Positions 19,236 to 27,880 of a stretch of DNA of 64,000 nucleotides are shown piece by piece (position 1 is the first letter of the stretch; each line of letters begins with the position of its first letter). Under the pieces are notes generated by a model that did no database searches, was not told where the DNA came from, and saw only the letters and a list, made by a program, of their open reading frames with translations. Position numbers and translations under genes: made by a program. Source of the stretch: Aliirhizobium wenxiniae (lineage in GTDB: Bacteria > Pseudomonadota > Alphaproteobacteria > Rhizobiales > Rhizobiaceae). Location: assembly GCF_019511445.1 (NCBI RefSeq), contig NZ_JAEUAN010000010.1:1-64000 (forward strand), read 5' to 3'.

Positions 19236-19538
19236 ATGAAAGCCGGGCTGTCCACGTTTCTCGCCTGCTCGCTGTCCTTGGCCGTCCCCGGCCACACAGC
19301 CGAGTATTTCTGGTCAAGCAGCAGCGCATGCACTGAGAGACAATTGCAGGTGCAACGCATCCGAGATGGATTGAGAGCAGGATTCATTGAGCTTCGGCTG
19401 GCCGAGCTCGGGCATGCTGGCGTCAAGGACGATCCGAACTGGACGCCGCCTCAGGCCATTGAAGATGCGGCCTTCAAGAGTATCGATCAGTATATCCTCG
19501 ACCTGAAGATCATCTGCGGACAGCGTTACCCGAACTGA
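19236..19538 (+). CDS. Small exported hypothetical protein
   Basis: A 100-residue protein with a signal peptide (MKAGLSTFLACSLSLAVPGHTA, split after GHTA) and a mature part of about 78 residues with two cysteines (ACTER and IICGQRY) that could form a disulfide. ATG 19236 is chosen because the signal peptide begins there; the longer frame from 19137 adds 33 basic residues with no known counterpart. The ribosome-binding site is weak (GCGGTG). No family is recognised. A hairpin overlaps the end of the gene. Confidence 0.55.
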   Translation: MKAGLSTFLACSLSLAVPGHTAEYFWSSSSACTERQLQVQRIRDGLRAGFIELRLAELGHAGVKDDPNWTPPQAIEDAAFKSIDQYILDLKIICGQRYPN

Positions 19539-19559
19539 GCCTGTCGTTTTACGGCAGGC
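19539..19559 (+). terminator. Hairpin after the small exported protein gene
   Basis: GCCTGTCG and CGGCAGGC form an 8-bp stem (one T-G pair) with the loop TTTTA immediately after the stop codon. There is no T-run behind it, so it is a weak terminator candidate. Confidence 0.45.
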
Positions 19560-19740
19560 GCAAGGTGGTCGATGACTGCTGATCGGGGACGATCTGCAAA
19601 GAAGATACGGCAGTTTCGAGCGCCGCCATTTTCCGTATCTTTGCCGACACGTTAATTTGAGGTTCGCAGGGTTGAGGGTTCGGGGTTAGACTATAGTTTT
19701 TCAAGGGATGTTTTCCCTTTATGTTTTGAGGATTTGCGCC

Positions 19741-20646
19741 ATGGATCTCGAAAAGAACTTGCGGTCGATCGTAGCGGTCCGAGCCTCCATTCCGGAAAAC
19801 GCTTTCACCGCCGGCACGCTTGGCACGCGGCGCGAAGGCAGCGGTGTCGTGATCCGCGAAAATGGCTTGGTCCTCACGATCGGTTACCTGATCACCGAAG
19901 CCACCGAGGTTTGGCTGATGCGTCACGATGGTCGCGTCGTGCCGGCCCATGTTACAGCTTATGACCAGGAAAGCGGCTTCGGCCTTGTTCAGGCACTTGC
20001 TCCGCTCGACCTGCCGGCACTTCCTATCGGTAATTCGGATGAAGCATCCGTTGAAGATGCAATCGTCTTTGCCGATGGCGAGGGGCAATATGTTCGCGGG
20101 CATATCGTCGCCAAGCAGGAATTCGCCGGCTATTGGGAATATCTGCTTGAAGAGGCGATCTTCATCTCCCCTGCTCATCCCTCATGGGGCGGAGCGGCGC
20201 TGATCGATACCGAAGGAAAGCTCATCGGCCTCGGCTCACTCCGCTTGCAGATGAGCAAGGGCGGTGAAATTGCCGATATCAATATGGTCGTGCCGATCAA
20301 TCTGCTCAAACCTATCCTCGATGACGTCTTGAGCCAAGGCCTGATCAACAAGCCGGCACGGCCCTGGCTCGGGGCGTATTCGGCTGAAACCAACGGCGAA
20401 GTTGTGGTCATGAGTGTCACGCAAGACGGGCCGGCCGCAAAGGCGGGTTTGAGAAGCGGCGATGTGATCTCCGAGATCCGCGACGGTGAGGTCGATGGAT
20501 TGGCGGATTTCTACCGAAAGGTCTGGGAAAGCGGCTCGCCCGGCGCCGAGATTCCTATGCGCATACTTCGCGACGGCCGCGAAGCCTGGCTTAGGGTCAA
20601 GTCGGCAGACAGGAACGATTTTCTCATCAAGCCGTCTCTGCAATAA
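19741..20646 (+). CDS. HtrA-like S1C protease homologue without catalytic triad, with PDZ domain
   Basis: A 301-residue protein with a trypsin-like fold (about 1-195) and a C-terminal PDZ domain (about 205-295, with PAAKAGLRSGDVISEI). The framework of HtrA proteins is clear, but the catalytic positions are changed: the AHVV region reads IGYLI (His to Tyr49), the D-x-DLA region reads DQESGFGLV (Asp lost) and GNSGG reads PSWGG (Ser to Trp149). There is no signal peptide. ATG 19741 with GAGG upstream is chosen; an upstream frame adds 11 residues. It should be a non-proteolytic binding or scaffolding protein. Confidence 0.8.
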   Translation: MDLEKNLRSIVAVRASIPENAFTAGTLGTRREGSGVVIRENGLVLTIGYLITEATEVWLMRHDGRVVPAHVTAYDQESGFGLVQALAPLDLPALPIGNSDEASVEDAIVFADGEGQYVRGHIVAKQEFAGYWEYLLEEAIFISPAHPSWGGAALIDTEGKLIGLGSLRLQMSKGGEIADINMVVPINLLKPILDDVLSQGLINKPARPWLGAYSAETNGEVVVMSVTQDGPAAKAGLRSGDVISEIRDGEVDGLADFYRKVWESGSPGAEIPMRILRDGREAWLRVKSADRNDFLIKPSLQ

Positions 20647-20660
20647 TCGGCGCGGCGGCG

Positions 20661-21923
20661 TTAGCGTATCAGGATCGCCCTGAAATCATTGACGTTCGTT
20701 CCTGTCGGACCGGTTTCGAACAGATCGCCGATCGCGGAAAATCCGGAATAGCTGTCGTTGCGGTCGAGCAATGCGCGGCCATCAAAACCAGCGCGCAGCA
20801 GACGTTGCGCCGTCGTACCATCGACAAAGGCGCCGGCATTATCTTCCGAGCCATCGATCCCGTCGGTATCGGCGGCCAATGCGACGACTTGGGTGCCGCT
20901 GATCGCCATGGCGAAGGACAATGCGAATTCTCCGTTTCGTCCCCCCTTGCCGCCTCTGGAGCGGAGGGTAACCGTCGTTTCCCCGCCGGAAAGCAGTACT
21001 GCAGGTTTTGTAAATGGCCGGTTCTTCACGGCAACTTCCCGGGCGATGGCCGCATGAACAAGTGCGACATCCCGTGCCTCACCTTCAATGGAGTCCGAAA
21101 GGATATGCGCCTCGATGCCATGAGTGCGGGCAAAGGCGGCTGCAGCTTCAAGCGAAACGCCGGCCGATGCGATGACATGGTGCTCGTTCCACGCAAAGCG
21201 GGGATCTTCCGGCGCTGGTGCCTCGGCTGCCGGTGAATTCAGATGCTCGATTATCCGAGCCGGCAGGTTCATCCGATATTGCTCGATGATCGTAAGCGCT
21301 TCCTGCCGAGTGCTGCCATCAGGTACGGTCGGACCTGAGGCGACGAAGGCGGGGTTGTCGCCGGGTATGTCCGACACGATCAGGCTGACGACACGCGCTT
21401 TGGTTGCCGCGGCCAGTCGTCCGCCCTTGATCGTCGAGACATGCTTGCGCACCACATTCATGGCCGAAATCGGCGCGCCGGATGCAAGCAGCGCTTCATT
21501 GAGGGCGATCTCATCCTGAAGCGTCAGACCATCCGGTGGCGATGGCAAAAGAGCAGAGCCGCCGCCGCATATCAGCGCGATCACCAGATCATTTTCCGAA
21601 AGGCCTGATACGGTATCGATCAGTCGTCGGCTTGCAGCAAGGCCTGCCTCGTCGGGCAACGGATGAGCGGCTTCTATAATCTCTATCGATCTGGTTTCGC
21701 AGCCATAACCGTATCGGGTGACAACGACGCCGCTGAGTGCCGGGCCATTCCAGACCGTCTCCAGAGCCGCCGCCATCTGTGCCGCTCCCTTACCGGCGCC
21801 GATGACGACCGTACGGCCGTTTGCAGGCGGTTGCGGCAGGTGTTTGCGGATCCCATTGAGAGGATCTGCGGCCTTTACGGCGGCATCGAAAAGCATCTGC
21901 AGCAGCTGGCGTTCACTGGTCAT
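20661..21923 (-). CDS. Glycerate 2-kinase, type II (MOFRL family)
   Basis: A 420-residue DUF4147/MOFRL protein. GAGKGAAQMA near residue 42, VICGGGSALLPSP near 120 and GGETTVT plus GGRNGEFALS in the C-terminal MOFRL domain are the family marks. It phosphorylates D-glycerate at position 2 (older annotations call it hydroxypyruvate reductase TtuD), feeding tartronate/glycerate or serine-cycle carbon into glycolysis. The start follows GAGGAAATGAC. It converges on the HtrA-like gene and has no obvious operon partners here. Confidence 0.88.
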   Translation of the reverse strand: MTSERQLLQMLFDAAVKAADPLNGIRKHLPQPPANGRTVVIGAGKGAAQMAAALETVWNGPALSGVVVTRYGYGCETRSIEIIEAAHPLPDEAGLAASRRLIDTVSGLSENDLVIALICGGGSALLPSPPDGLTLQDEIALNEALLASGAPISAMNVVRKHVSTIKGGRLAAATKARVVSLIVSDIPGDNPAFVASGPTVPDGSTRQEALTIIEQYRMNLPARIIEHLNSPAAEAPAPEDPRFAWNEHHVIASAGVSLEAAAAFARTHGIEAHILSDSIEGEARDVALVHAAIAREVAVKNRPFTKPAVLLSGGETTVTLRSRGGKGGRNGEFALSFAMAISGTQVVALAADTDGIDGSEDNAGAFVDGTTAQRLLRAGFDGRALLDRNDSYSGFSAIGDLFETGPTGTNVNDFRAILIR

Positions 21924-22086
21924 GTCATTTCCTCATCCTGGCGAACGGTTCTGACCATGGCCGTCAGGATGCGTCAATCACCCTTTTGCCGAGGATATCG
22001 ATTGCGAAGAACGCGCATGAGTTGGGACGGACGATGGCCGGGGCCTTGCTCTTTCCGGAGCGAAGCAACGGTACCCCCCCGGCATT

Positions 22087-22698
22087 TCACGACCACGAAC
22101 CGGTGAGAGAATTTCCGATGAGCGGGATGGTCTTGGTCGCGCCGAGCTTTTCCTGAACTGAAATGGATGCGGGTATCTGCCTCGGCGATTTGCGAAACCA
22201 TTTGGCCGCGATGGTGGCGAGGTCGCCGATCATTGCGTGCTTGCGCCAGTCCGCGAAACGCCGCGCGGTGGCTTCCGGTTCTGAGCGATAGAAGAAGTCG
22301 CCGGACCGTTCCATATCGTTGATCGATGCTGCCATCTCGGACATCGGGCGTTGGAACATCCTGGAAGGAACCGATAGGTCCTTGGCGCTTTCCGAAAATG
22401 CCGGGGCCATGAAGTCGATCGCCCAGCCGTCTGCCTCGACCCAGCAATGAAAATTCTCTCCCGCGCCGGTTACGAAGCCATCCTCGCGGTGATCGGCAAA
22501 AAGGATGACGGTGCCATCGAGATTATAGGCTGCCAGGCCACCCTTAGGCGTCGCATCGAGCTTGTAGTGCTGCTTGAGAATGAAGGCGCCGAATGTGCTG
22601 AAATACATGGCGGCCGTCGCCGGGTCGGCATTCTCGTTGATTAGCAGGCTGTTGATGACCTTGTAAATCCGGTGATAGTCAGTTTGCTTGATCAACAT
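22087..22698 (-). CDS. DUF2026 family protein
   Basis: A 203-residue soluble protein that I assign to DUF2026 from its N-terminal pattern (YHRIYKVINSLL, ADPATAAMYFSTFGAFIL) and the central HCWVEADGWAIDFMAP. The HCW and WAIDFMAP segments look like a papain-like Cys/His/Asp arrangement, but catalysis is not established. ATG 22698 is chosen because GAGGGG lies before it and the preceding 29 residues look like untranslated sequence. It has no operon partner. Confidence 0.7.
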   Translation of the reverse strand: MLIKQTDYHRIYKVINSLLINENADPATAAMYFSTFGAFILKQHYKLDATPKGGLAAYNLDGTVILFADHREDGFVTGAGENFHCWVEADGWAIDFMAPAFSESAKDLSVPSRMFQRPMSEMAASINDMERSGDFFYRSEPEATARRFADWRKHAMIGDLATIAAKWFRKSPRQIPASISVQEKLGATKTIPLIGNSLTGSWS

Positions 22699-22827
22699 GC
22701 CGGTCTGCCCCTCAAATCGCTTAGTTCGGGGCACCATTAGCGCATCGTTCCGACAATCGAAATCTGTTTTCGGCGGGATCGGCACGAAGCATCGATGCTT
22801 TCATCCAATGGAGAGCGTGCATGCGAC

Positions 22828-22863
22828 AAAAAAATGGAGCCGCGTTGTTTTCAACGCGGCTCC
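22828..22863 (-). terminator. Rho-independent terminator of the cold-shock gene
   Basis: On the minus strand GGAGCCGCGTTG pairs perfectly with CAACGCGGCTCC (12 bp) around AAAA, followed by ATTTTTTT. It lies 27 bases after the cold-shock stop and is the strongest terminator in the window. Confidence 0.95.
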
Positions 22864-22890
22864 ACCGAATATCAGCTGTCAGTGATCCGC

Positions 22891-23094
22891 TTACAGCGGG
22901 TTGACGTTTTCAGCCTTGGACTTGCCGGTCTTGCGATCCTGGCCCAGTTCGTAGCTGACCTTCTGGCCATCACGCAGAGCGGCACCGTAGGCGACCGCCG
23001 AAATGTGCACGAACACGTCCGCGCCGCCATTTTCAGGCGTGATAAAGCCGAAGCCCTTGTCTTGGTTGAAAAATTTTACAGTGCCGGTCGCCAT
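22891..23094 (-). CDS. cspA: Cold-shock protein (CspA family)
   Basis: A 67-residue CSD protein of standard length. RNP1 is KGFGFI (residues 13-18) and RNP2 is VFVHISAV (27-34). It binds single-stranded RNA/DNA as a chaperone or antiterminator. It is monocistronic with its own strong terminator and about 150 bases of upstream leader before the J-domain gene, as is usual for csp genes. The paralogue number cannot be told from one window. Confidence 0.95.
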   Translation of the reverse strand: MATGTVKFFNQDKGFGFITPENGGADVFVHISAVAYGAALRDGQKVSYELGQDRKTGKSKAENVNPL

Positions 23095-23241
23095 CAGAGT
23101 TCCCTGTTCGATTGGAGCATGTGCCCCACAAATTCATATAACGATGCAGAAGTGCCCCGTCATACAGATACCACGCCGCAAGACGCTTGATCGTTACATA
23201 TCCCGAATTTGGGGCTCAGGTAAACCTTATCCAAGCAAGCT

Positions 23242-23850
23242 CTAGCAAAATCCGTTCAGCTTCAGGATTTTATGGGCCTCGATCGAGGCGCGAAGCAGGT
23301 CTTCGGAATTGCGGTTTCCCTGATTGGCATCAGGATGGTGCATTTTCAGGCGCTCTTTGTAACGGGTCCTGATTTCCTCCGGCGTTGCATCCTCCGAAAG
23401 CCCGAGCACCTCGAAAGCCTTTGCTTCGAGAACCTTGAGCTTGCGTGCCTGCAATTGTCTTTTCTCAAGCATACGCTGCGCCGCGGTCTTGCGGGCATTG
23501 ATCGCCTTGGCCGAGCCGGACCGGGACGTAGAAGGAAGCGGAGCCTCTTTCGCCTCGGTGAAGGCCGTTCCGGATGTTACCCGGCTGCCTGCAGCAGCTT
23601 CCTTCTGATAACGGGCAACTTCAGGCGTAGAAAGGGCCGGGGAGTAGTTATAACCCTTGTTGTATTCCTTCACGTGCTCGAGACAGAAGGAAAGGTACAA
23701 CCCATCCGCCGCGCCGCCGACAGGCGCGCGATGCGGAGCGACCTTGTCGCAACCATCCCACTGACACTTGGGGCCAACGGGCTCAACAGGCTTGGCAGCC
23801 CGTTTCTTGGTGGGCTTCAGGCTTACGAAAATTTTGGAATCAGACGTCAT
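23242..23850 (-). CDS. J-domain protein with C-terminal J domain and Cys/His N-terminus
   Basis: A 202-residue protein. The J domain is at the C-terminus (about 145-202) with the HPD tripeptide in MHHPDAN, so it can stimulate an Hsp70 ATPase. The N-terminal part has CQWDGCDK and FCLEH, a C-x4-C...C-x2-H arrangement that could bind zinc. The middle is a basic coiled-coil-like stretch (AAQRMLEKRQLQARKLK). ATG 23850 is chosen since the preceding ten codons have no support. This architecture is common in Rhizobiales and differs from DnaJ and CbpA. Its client is unknown. Confidence 0.85.
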   Translation of the reverse strand: MTSDSKIFVSLKPTKKRAAKPVEPVGPKCQWDGCDKVAPHRAPVGGAADGLYLSFCLEHVKEYNKGYNYSPALSTPEVARYQKEAAAGSRVTSGTAFTEAKEAPLPSTSRSGSAKAINARKTAAQRMLEKRQLQARKLKVLEAKAFEVLGLSEDATPEEIRTRYKERLKMHHPDANQGNRNSEDLLRASIEAHKILKLNGFC

Positions 23851-23955
23851 GGCCCGTATATGACGACAACAGGTCGGCATGGCAAGAATGCTCTACCATG
23901 CCGACACAGTTGATTCGTTACGAACAGTTAAGGTGTTGCGAATGTGTCGGCGCGA

Positions 23956-24558
23956 TCAATTCGCAGGCGTCGGCTCGCCGATCGAGAGCATCAGCCGGTT
24001 TGCCCAGTTGAAGAAGGCGGCGCCATGAACGACGTCGGAAATCTCCTCGTCTGACAATCCGGCTTCACGCAGACGCTTTGCATGATCTGCGGTGAAGCTT
24101 GGCGGCGTGGTGCTGAGCGCGACCGAAGCCGAGACGATCGCGTTCCAGCGTTCACCAAGATCGGCTTCCACACCCTCATCCAGCAGTTTCTGCACATCGG
24201 CTTCGCGCTTGGAATATTGCGAGGCGAAGCGCGAATGGACCGAGGCGCAGAGAATGCAGCCGTTCAGCCTTGATGCGGCCGTGGCGGCAAGTTCTCGTTC
24301 CGCACGCGGCAGACCATCCTTGGTATTGTAAAAGATATCGTTGTCCGTCTTGGTGCGGGCTTCGAGAATATCCGGATCGCGGACCAGAAGCGCGAAATAG
24401 GCAGATTTGGCGCGCGCCTTGTCGACCAACGCCTCATAATGGCATTCGGTGAGTTCGCTCTCTGCCAGTGGCTGAAGCCAGGCGGTCCAGCCGATCTTGT
24501 CCTGGGTGAAGACGACCGGCGGGTTTTCGACGGCGGGTTCGATAACGGTATCAGACAT
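23956..24558 (-). CDS. Alkylhydroperoxidase-domain protein, Avi_7169 family
   Basis: A 200-residue AhpD-like protein. The active-site motif C-x-x-C-x3-H is intact in CILCASVHSRF (Cys101, Cys104, His108), so a thiol-based peroxidase or disulfide reductase role is plausible. The start at 24558 follows GGAGAACCTTCC. It is the last gene of the ABC-LLM-CMD operon, 13 bases after the Avi_7170-type gene. I recognise the pairing from the TIGR04030 family description; the physiological reaction is not known to me. Confidence 0.85.
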   Translation of the reverse strand: MSDTVIEPAVENPPVVFTQDKIGWTAWLQPLAESELTECHYEALVDKARAKSAYFALLVRDPDILEARTKTDNDIFYNTKDGLPRAERELAATAASRLNGCILCASVHSRFASQYSKREADVQKLLDEGVEADLGERWNAIVSASVALSTTPPSFTADHAKRLREAGLSDEEISDVVHGAAFFNWANRLMLSIGEPTPAN

Positions 24559-24571
24559 GGAAGGTTCTCCG

Positions 24572-25168
24572 TTAGGCCGCAGCCAGGACCCGAAGGCCGG
24601 CGACGACGCGGATCTGGAAGGCGAGGAAGGAGACGAGCTGGGACAGCGTGACCACACCTGTCGTGCTCCATCCGGCTGAAAGCAGTTTTTGCAGTTCCGC
24701 GGGGCTGGCGTCGCGAGGATGGTATGTCAGCAGATAGGCGTGTTCGAGCGCTGCGGAGAGCCGATCCCCGAGAATGGCGCGATCGGCGGGGCCGATATCA
24801 AGAGCCGGTCCATCGGTATTTTCTGCGCTCAAGGGCCCTTCTGGATAATGGCCATAGGGGCCTTTCGCCGCATTGAGCTCGGCAAGAGCCTTTACGGTCG
24901 CGAGAATGACGGCACTGTTTTGAAGCCCTGCCAGCTTCGTCCCGTAAAATTCCTTGATGCTTTTGTCGCCATGCAGGGCTGCCACAAAGACTGCGACGGC
25001 AAAACGCTCGGTGAGCGATGCCTGGCTGGCATCGACGGGTTCGAAAAGAGCCGTCCAGCTTTTCTGTGCGTGCTCTTTGGTAATCGGGCGCCGGCTGCGC
25101 AGCGCATCGGCAGGCGCTCCTGGCGTGATCCCGACGAGATGGTCGATAACGTCGATCGTATCAGTCAT
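24572..25168 (-). CDS. CMD domain protein, Avi_7170 family
   Basis: A 198-residue carboxymuconolactone-decarboxylase-type protein. The fold is shared with AhpD but no C-x-x-C motif is present (the helix reads AVAVFVAALHGD), so it should not act as a thiol peroxidase by itself. It may form a hetero-oligomer with the Avi_7169-type protein encoded next to it. It lies 25 bases after the monooxygenase gene. The family (TIGR04029) is defined by this gene neighbourhood. Confidence 0.82.
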   Translation of the reverse strand: MTDTIDVIDHLVGITPGAPADALRSRRPITKEHAQKSWTALFEPVDASQASLTERFAVAVFVAALHGDKSIKEFYGTKLAGLQNSAVILATVKALAELNAAKGPYGHYPEGPLSAENTDGPALDIGPADRAILGDRLSAALEHAYLLTYHPRDASPAELQKLLSAGWSTTGVVTLSQLVSFLAFQIRVVAGLRVLAAA

Positions 25169-25193
25169 GAATGTCTCTTTCGATTATCGGCAG

Positions 25194-26231
25194 TTATTGA
25201 GCGGCAACGAGCTGCGGCGCTGAAGACCGCGTCCAGCCGAGGGCCGGCGCGACTTCCGCGGCGATCAGTTCGATCGAGCGCAGGATTTCTGCATGGGGCG
25301 GGTCGATGGAATGGACCTGGAAAACGATATCCGTCGCGCGGGCGAGGGCCGTGTCCTTCTTCAACGATGCGATCACGTCGTCCGGTGTGCCGACATGGCT
25401 GTCGAGCGCCTTGATCAGGTCTTCGAGCCTGTCTCCTGCAATCCGGTGACCGGCGGCGGCGAAACGATCGGCGACACGGCGAAGGCCGGTTTCGGCAAGT
25501 GAGAGCGCCCGTTTGCGATCGTCGGCGACGAACAGGCTGCGCGAGCCGAGAATGCGCGGCGCACGGCCTTCCGGCAGGCCTGCAAGATAGGCATCGATGA
25601 TCGGGTTCTGGATGTCGTCCAGCGTTGCATCGGGATTGCCGGCCGGGCGCGGCTGGGTTCTCGACAGCATCAATCCATCGCCGCTCAGGCCCGCAAGACG
25701 CGCACCATTGGCGGAGAAGGTGGCGAGCCAGACCCGATCGAGCAGATGCGGTGCATCGGGATAAAGGCGGTTGCCGCCATGCAGCACCTTTCCGGCCCAG
25801 GCATCGCGAACCACGGTCAGGTTTTCGGCATAGACCTCGCCACGGCGATCGGATGAGATACCGAAGGCCTCGAAGGATTCCTTCGTACCGCCGGTGCCGA
25901 AGCCCACCTCCAGCCGTCCGCCCGAAAGCAGATCGAGCACGGCGGTATCCTCGGCCACGCGCAGCGCATTCTCCATCGGCAGCGTGATCACACCGGTGCC
26001 GAGGCGGATGGTCGATGTGCGGGCCGCGACATGCGAGAGGAAGACTGCAGGGGAAGGAAGGCCGCCTTCTTCGGCATGAAAATGGTGCTGCGCTATCCAG
26101 GCGCTGTCGAAACCGTTTTCTTCGGCATGGATGATCTGTTCCGCCGCCAGCCGATAGCGTTCGCCGGCCGGAACATCGTCCAGAAGGCGGGTGAAGAAGC
26201 CTAGGCGCTTGGGGGCAATTTTGCTGGTCAT
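25194..26231 (-). CDS. FMN-dependent luciferase-like monooxygenase (KPN_01858-type)
   Basis: A 345-residue LLM-class TIM-barrel flavoenzyme. Family segments are visible: FDSAWIAQHHF near residue 40, TSTIRLGTGVITLPMENALRVAED, LDLLSGGRLEVGFGTGG near 110, and a C-terminal HVGTPDDVIASLKK. It uses FMNH2 and O2, so it needs a reductase from elsewhere. It overlaps the fused ATPase gene by 4 bases. Together with two CMD proteins it presumably oxidises the compound brought in by the ABC importer. Confidence 0.88.
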   Translation of the reverse strand: MTSKIAPKRLGFFTRLLDDVPAGERYRLAAEQIIHAEENGFDSAWIAQHHFHAEEGGLPSPAVFLSHVAARTSTIRLGTGVITLPMENALRVAEDTAVLDLLSGGRLEVGFGTGGTKESFEAFGISSDRRGEVYAENLTVVRDAWAGKVLHGGNRLYPDAPHLLDRVWLATFSANGARLAGLSGDGLMLSRTQPRPAGNPDATLDDIQNPIIDAYLAGLPEGRAPRILGSRSLFVADDRKRALSLAETGLRRVADRFAAAGHRIAGDRLEDLIKALDSHVGTPDDVIASLKKDTALARATDIVFQVHSIDPPHAEILRSIELIAAEVAPALGWTRSSAPQLVAAQ

Positions 26232-27880
26232 GACAAAGGTCCTGTTTCAATAGGCTGCTGCGCTTTTTCGGCGCGTGGAAATTTCTTTCCGGGAATGGCG
26301 TCGATGAGTTCGCGCGTGTAGGCGGTCGAAGCTGAGGAGAAGACCTCTTCGACAGTGCCGTAATCTACCTGCCTGCCATTGTGCAGGACCGACACCGTGT
26401 CGGCGATCTGCCGCACGACCGCGAGGTCATGGGAGACGAAGACATAGGTGAGGCCGAGATCCCGCTGCAACTCGGCAAGCAGTTCGAGGATCTGTGCCTG
26501 AACCGTCACGTCGAGTGCGGAAACAGCCTCGTCGAGCACCACGACTTCAGGCTCCAGAACCAGCGCGCGGGCGATTGCCACACGCTGGCGCTGGCCGCCG
26601 GAAAGGGCATGCGGCAGCCGAGAAAGGACCGTGGCGGGAAGCCCGACGCGCTCGATGATGGCGCGGACGCGCGCTTCTCGCTCGGCCCTTGGTAACGGGT
26701 CGAAATTGAGCAGCGGTTCCTCCACGATCGCCTGCACCGTCTGGCGCGGATCGAGCGAAGCCCAGGGGTTCTGGTAGACGAGCTGCACCTTGCGCCGGAA
26801 CTGTCGAAGCGCTTCGGAGCGCAGGCTTGCGACATTGAGATCGCCGATGCGGATCTCGCCGGATGTCGGCTTCTGGAAACCGGCGATCGAACGGATCGTC
26901 GTGGTTTTTCCCGAGCCGCTTTCTCCCACCACCGCATGGGTGGTGCCGCGCGCTACGCTGAAGGAAACGCCATCGACGGCGCGAAAATTCTTACCCGTCG
27001 GCAGCGAAAAATCCTGAACCAGATTGGTGACCGTCAGTGCGGCCGGCCGGCCCGGCTTCACCGGTGGGCGCGGCTTGGCGACGGAAAGCGACGGCGCGTC
27101 GGAAAGCAGTTTGCGGGTATAGGCGCTTTGCGGCGAGGCCAGCACATCGGCGGTCCTGCCCTGTTCCTGAATACGCCCACCTTGGAGCACGATGATCCGG
27201 TCCGACCGATCCGCGGCAACGCCAAGATCATGGGTGACGAGCAGGACGGAGGTGCCGTGTTCGCGGCGCAGATCGTCGATCAGGTCGAGGATACGGCGCT
27301 GCACGGTGACATCGAGCGCCGATGTCGGCTCGTCGGCGATGATCAGAGCCGGACGCAGGGCGATGGCAATGGCGATCAGCACGCGCTGCTTCATGCCGCC
27401 GGAAAGTTCGTGCGGATATTGGTGTATCCGCAGTTCCGGCTGCGAAAGGCCGACATTGGCGAGAAGTTCGATGACCTTGCGATCGGCCGTGCGGCGATCG
27501 AGCCGTCCGTGAATTTGCAGGATCTCTCGGACCTGCGCGCCGATGGTGAGGACCGGATTAAGCGAACTGCCCGGATCCTGCGGAACGAGGCTGACGAGGG
27601 CGCCGCGGATCGATCGCAGGCGTCTTGCGTTCCAGCGGCTGATATCCTCGCCATTGAGGAGGATGGAACCGCTTTCGACCCGGCCGTTTTCTGCCAGCAG
27701 GCCGATCACGGCCTGAGCCGTCGAAGTCTTGCCGGATCCGCTTTCGCCGACCAGAGCCACGACTTCGCCCGGCTCGACGGTGAAGGAGACGCCATGCACG
27801 ACCGTCGGGCGCTCATCGCCCTGGCTGTAAGAAATATGGAGGTCACGAACGTCGAGTACGGGATTTGCGGAGGTGCTCAT
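26228..27880 (-). CDS. Fused double ABC ATPase (DppD-DppF type)
   Basis: A 550-residue protein with two complete ATPase domains. The first has GESGSGKTS, LSGGMKQR and [11 protein letters not shown]; the second has [17 protein letters not shown] and VVLDEAVSALD. The joined form replaces the usual two genes of peptide/nickel importers. The start ATG 27880 overlaps the permease stop by 4 bases. A longer frame to 28144 is rejected because it only covers permease DNA. It energises the permeases at 27877 and 28761. Confidence 0.92.
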   Translation of the reverse strand: MSTSANPVLDVRDLHISYSQGDERPTVVHGVSFTVEPGEVVALVGESGSGKTSTAQAVIGLLAENGRVESGSILLNGEDISRWNARRLRSIRGALVSLVPQDPGSSLNPVLTIGAQVREILQIHGRLDRRTADRKVIELLANVGLSQPELRIHQYPHELSGGMKQRVLIAIAIALRPALIIADEPTSALDVTVQRRILDLIDDLRREHGTSVLLVTHDLGVAADRSDRIIVLQGGRIQEQGRTADVLASPQSAYTRKLLSDAPSLSVAKPRPPVKPGRPAALTVTNLVQDFSLPTGKNFRAVDGVSFSVARGTTHAVVGESGSGKTTTIRSIAGFQKPTSGEIRIGDLNVASLRSEALRQFRRKVQLVYQNPWASLDPRQTVQAIVEEPLLNFDPLPRAEREARVRAIIERVGLPATVLSRLPHALSGGQRQRVAIARALVLEPEVVVLDEAVSALDVTVQAQILELLAELQRDLGLTYVFVSHDLAVVRQIADTVSVLHNGRQVDYGTVEEVFSSASTAYTRELIDAIPGKKFPRAEKAQQPIETGPLS

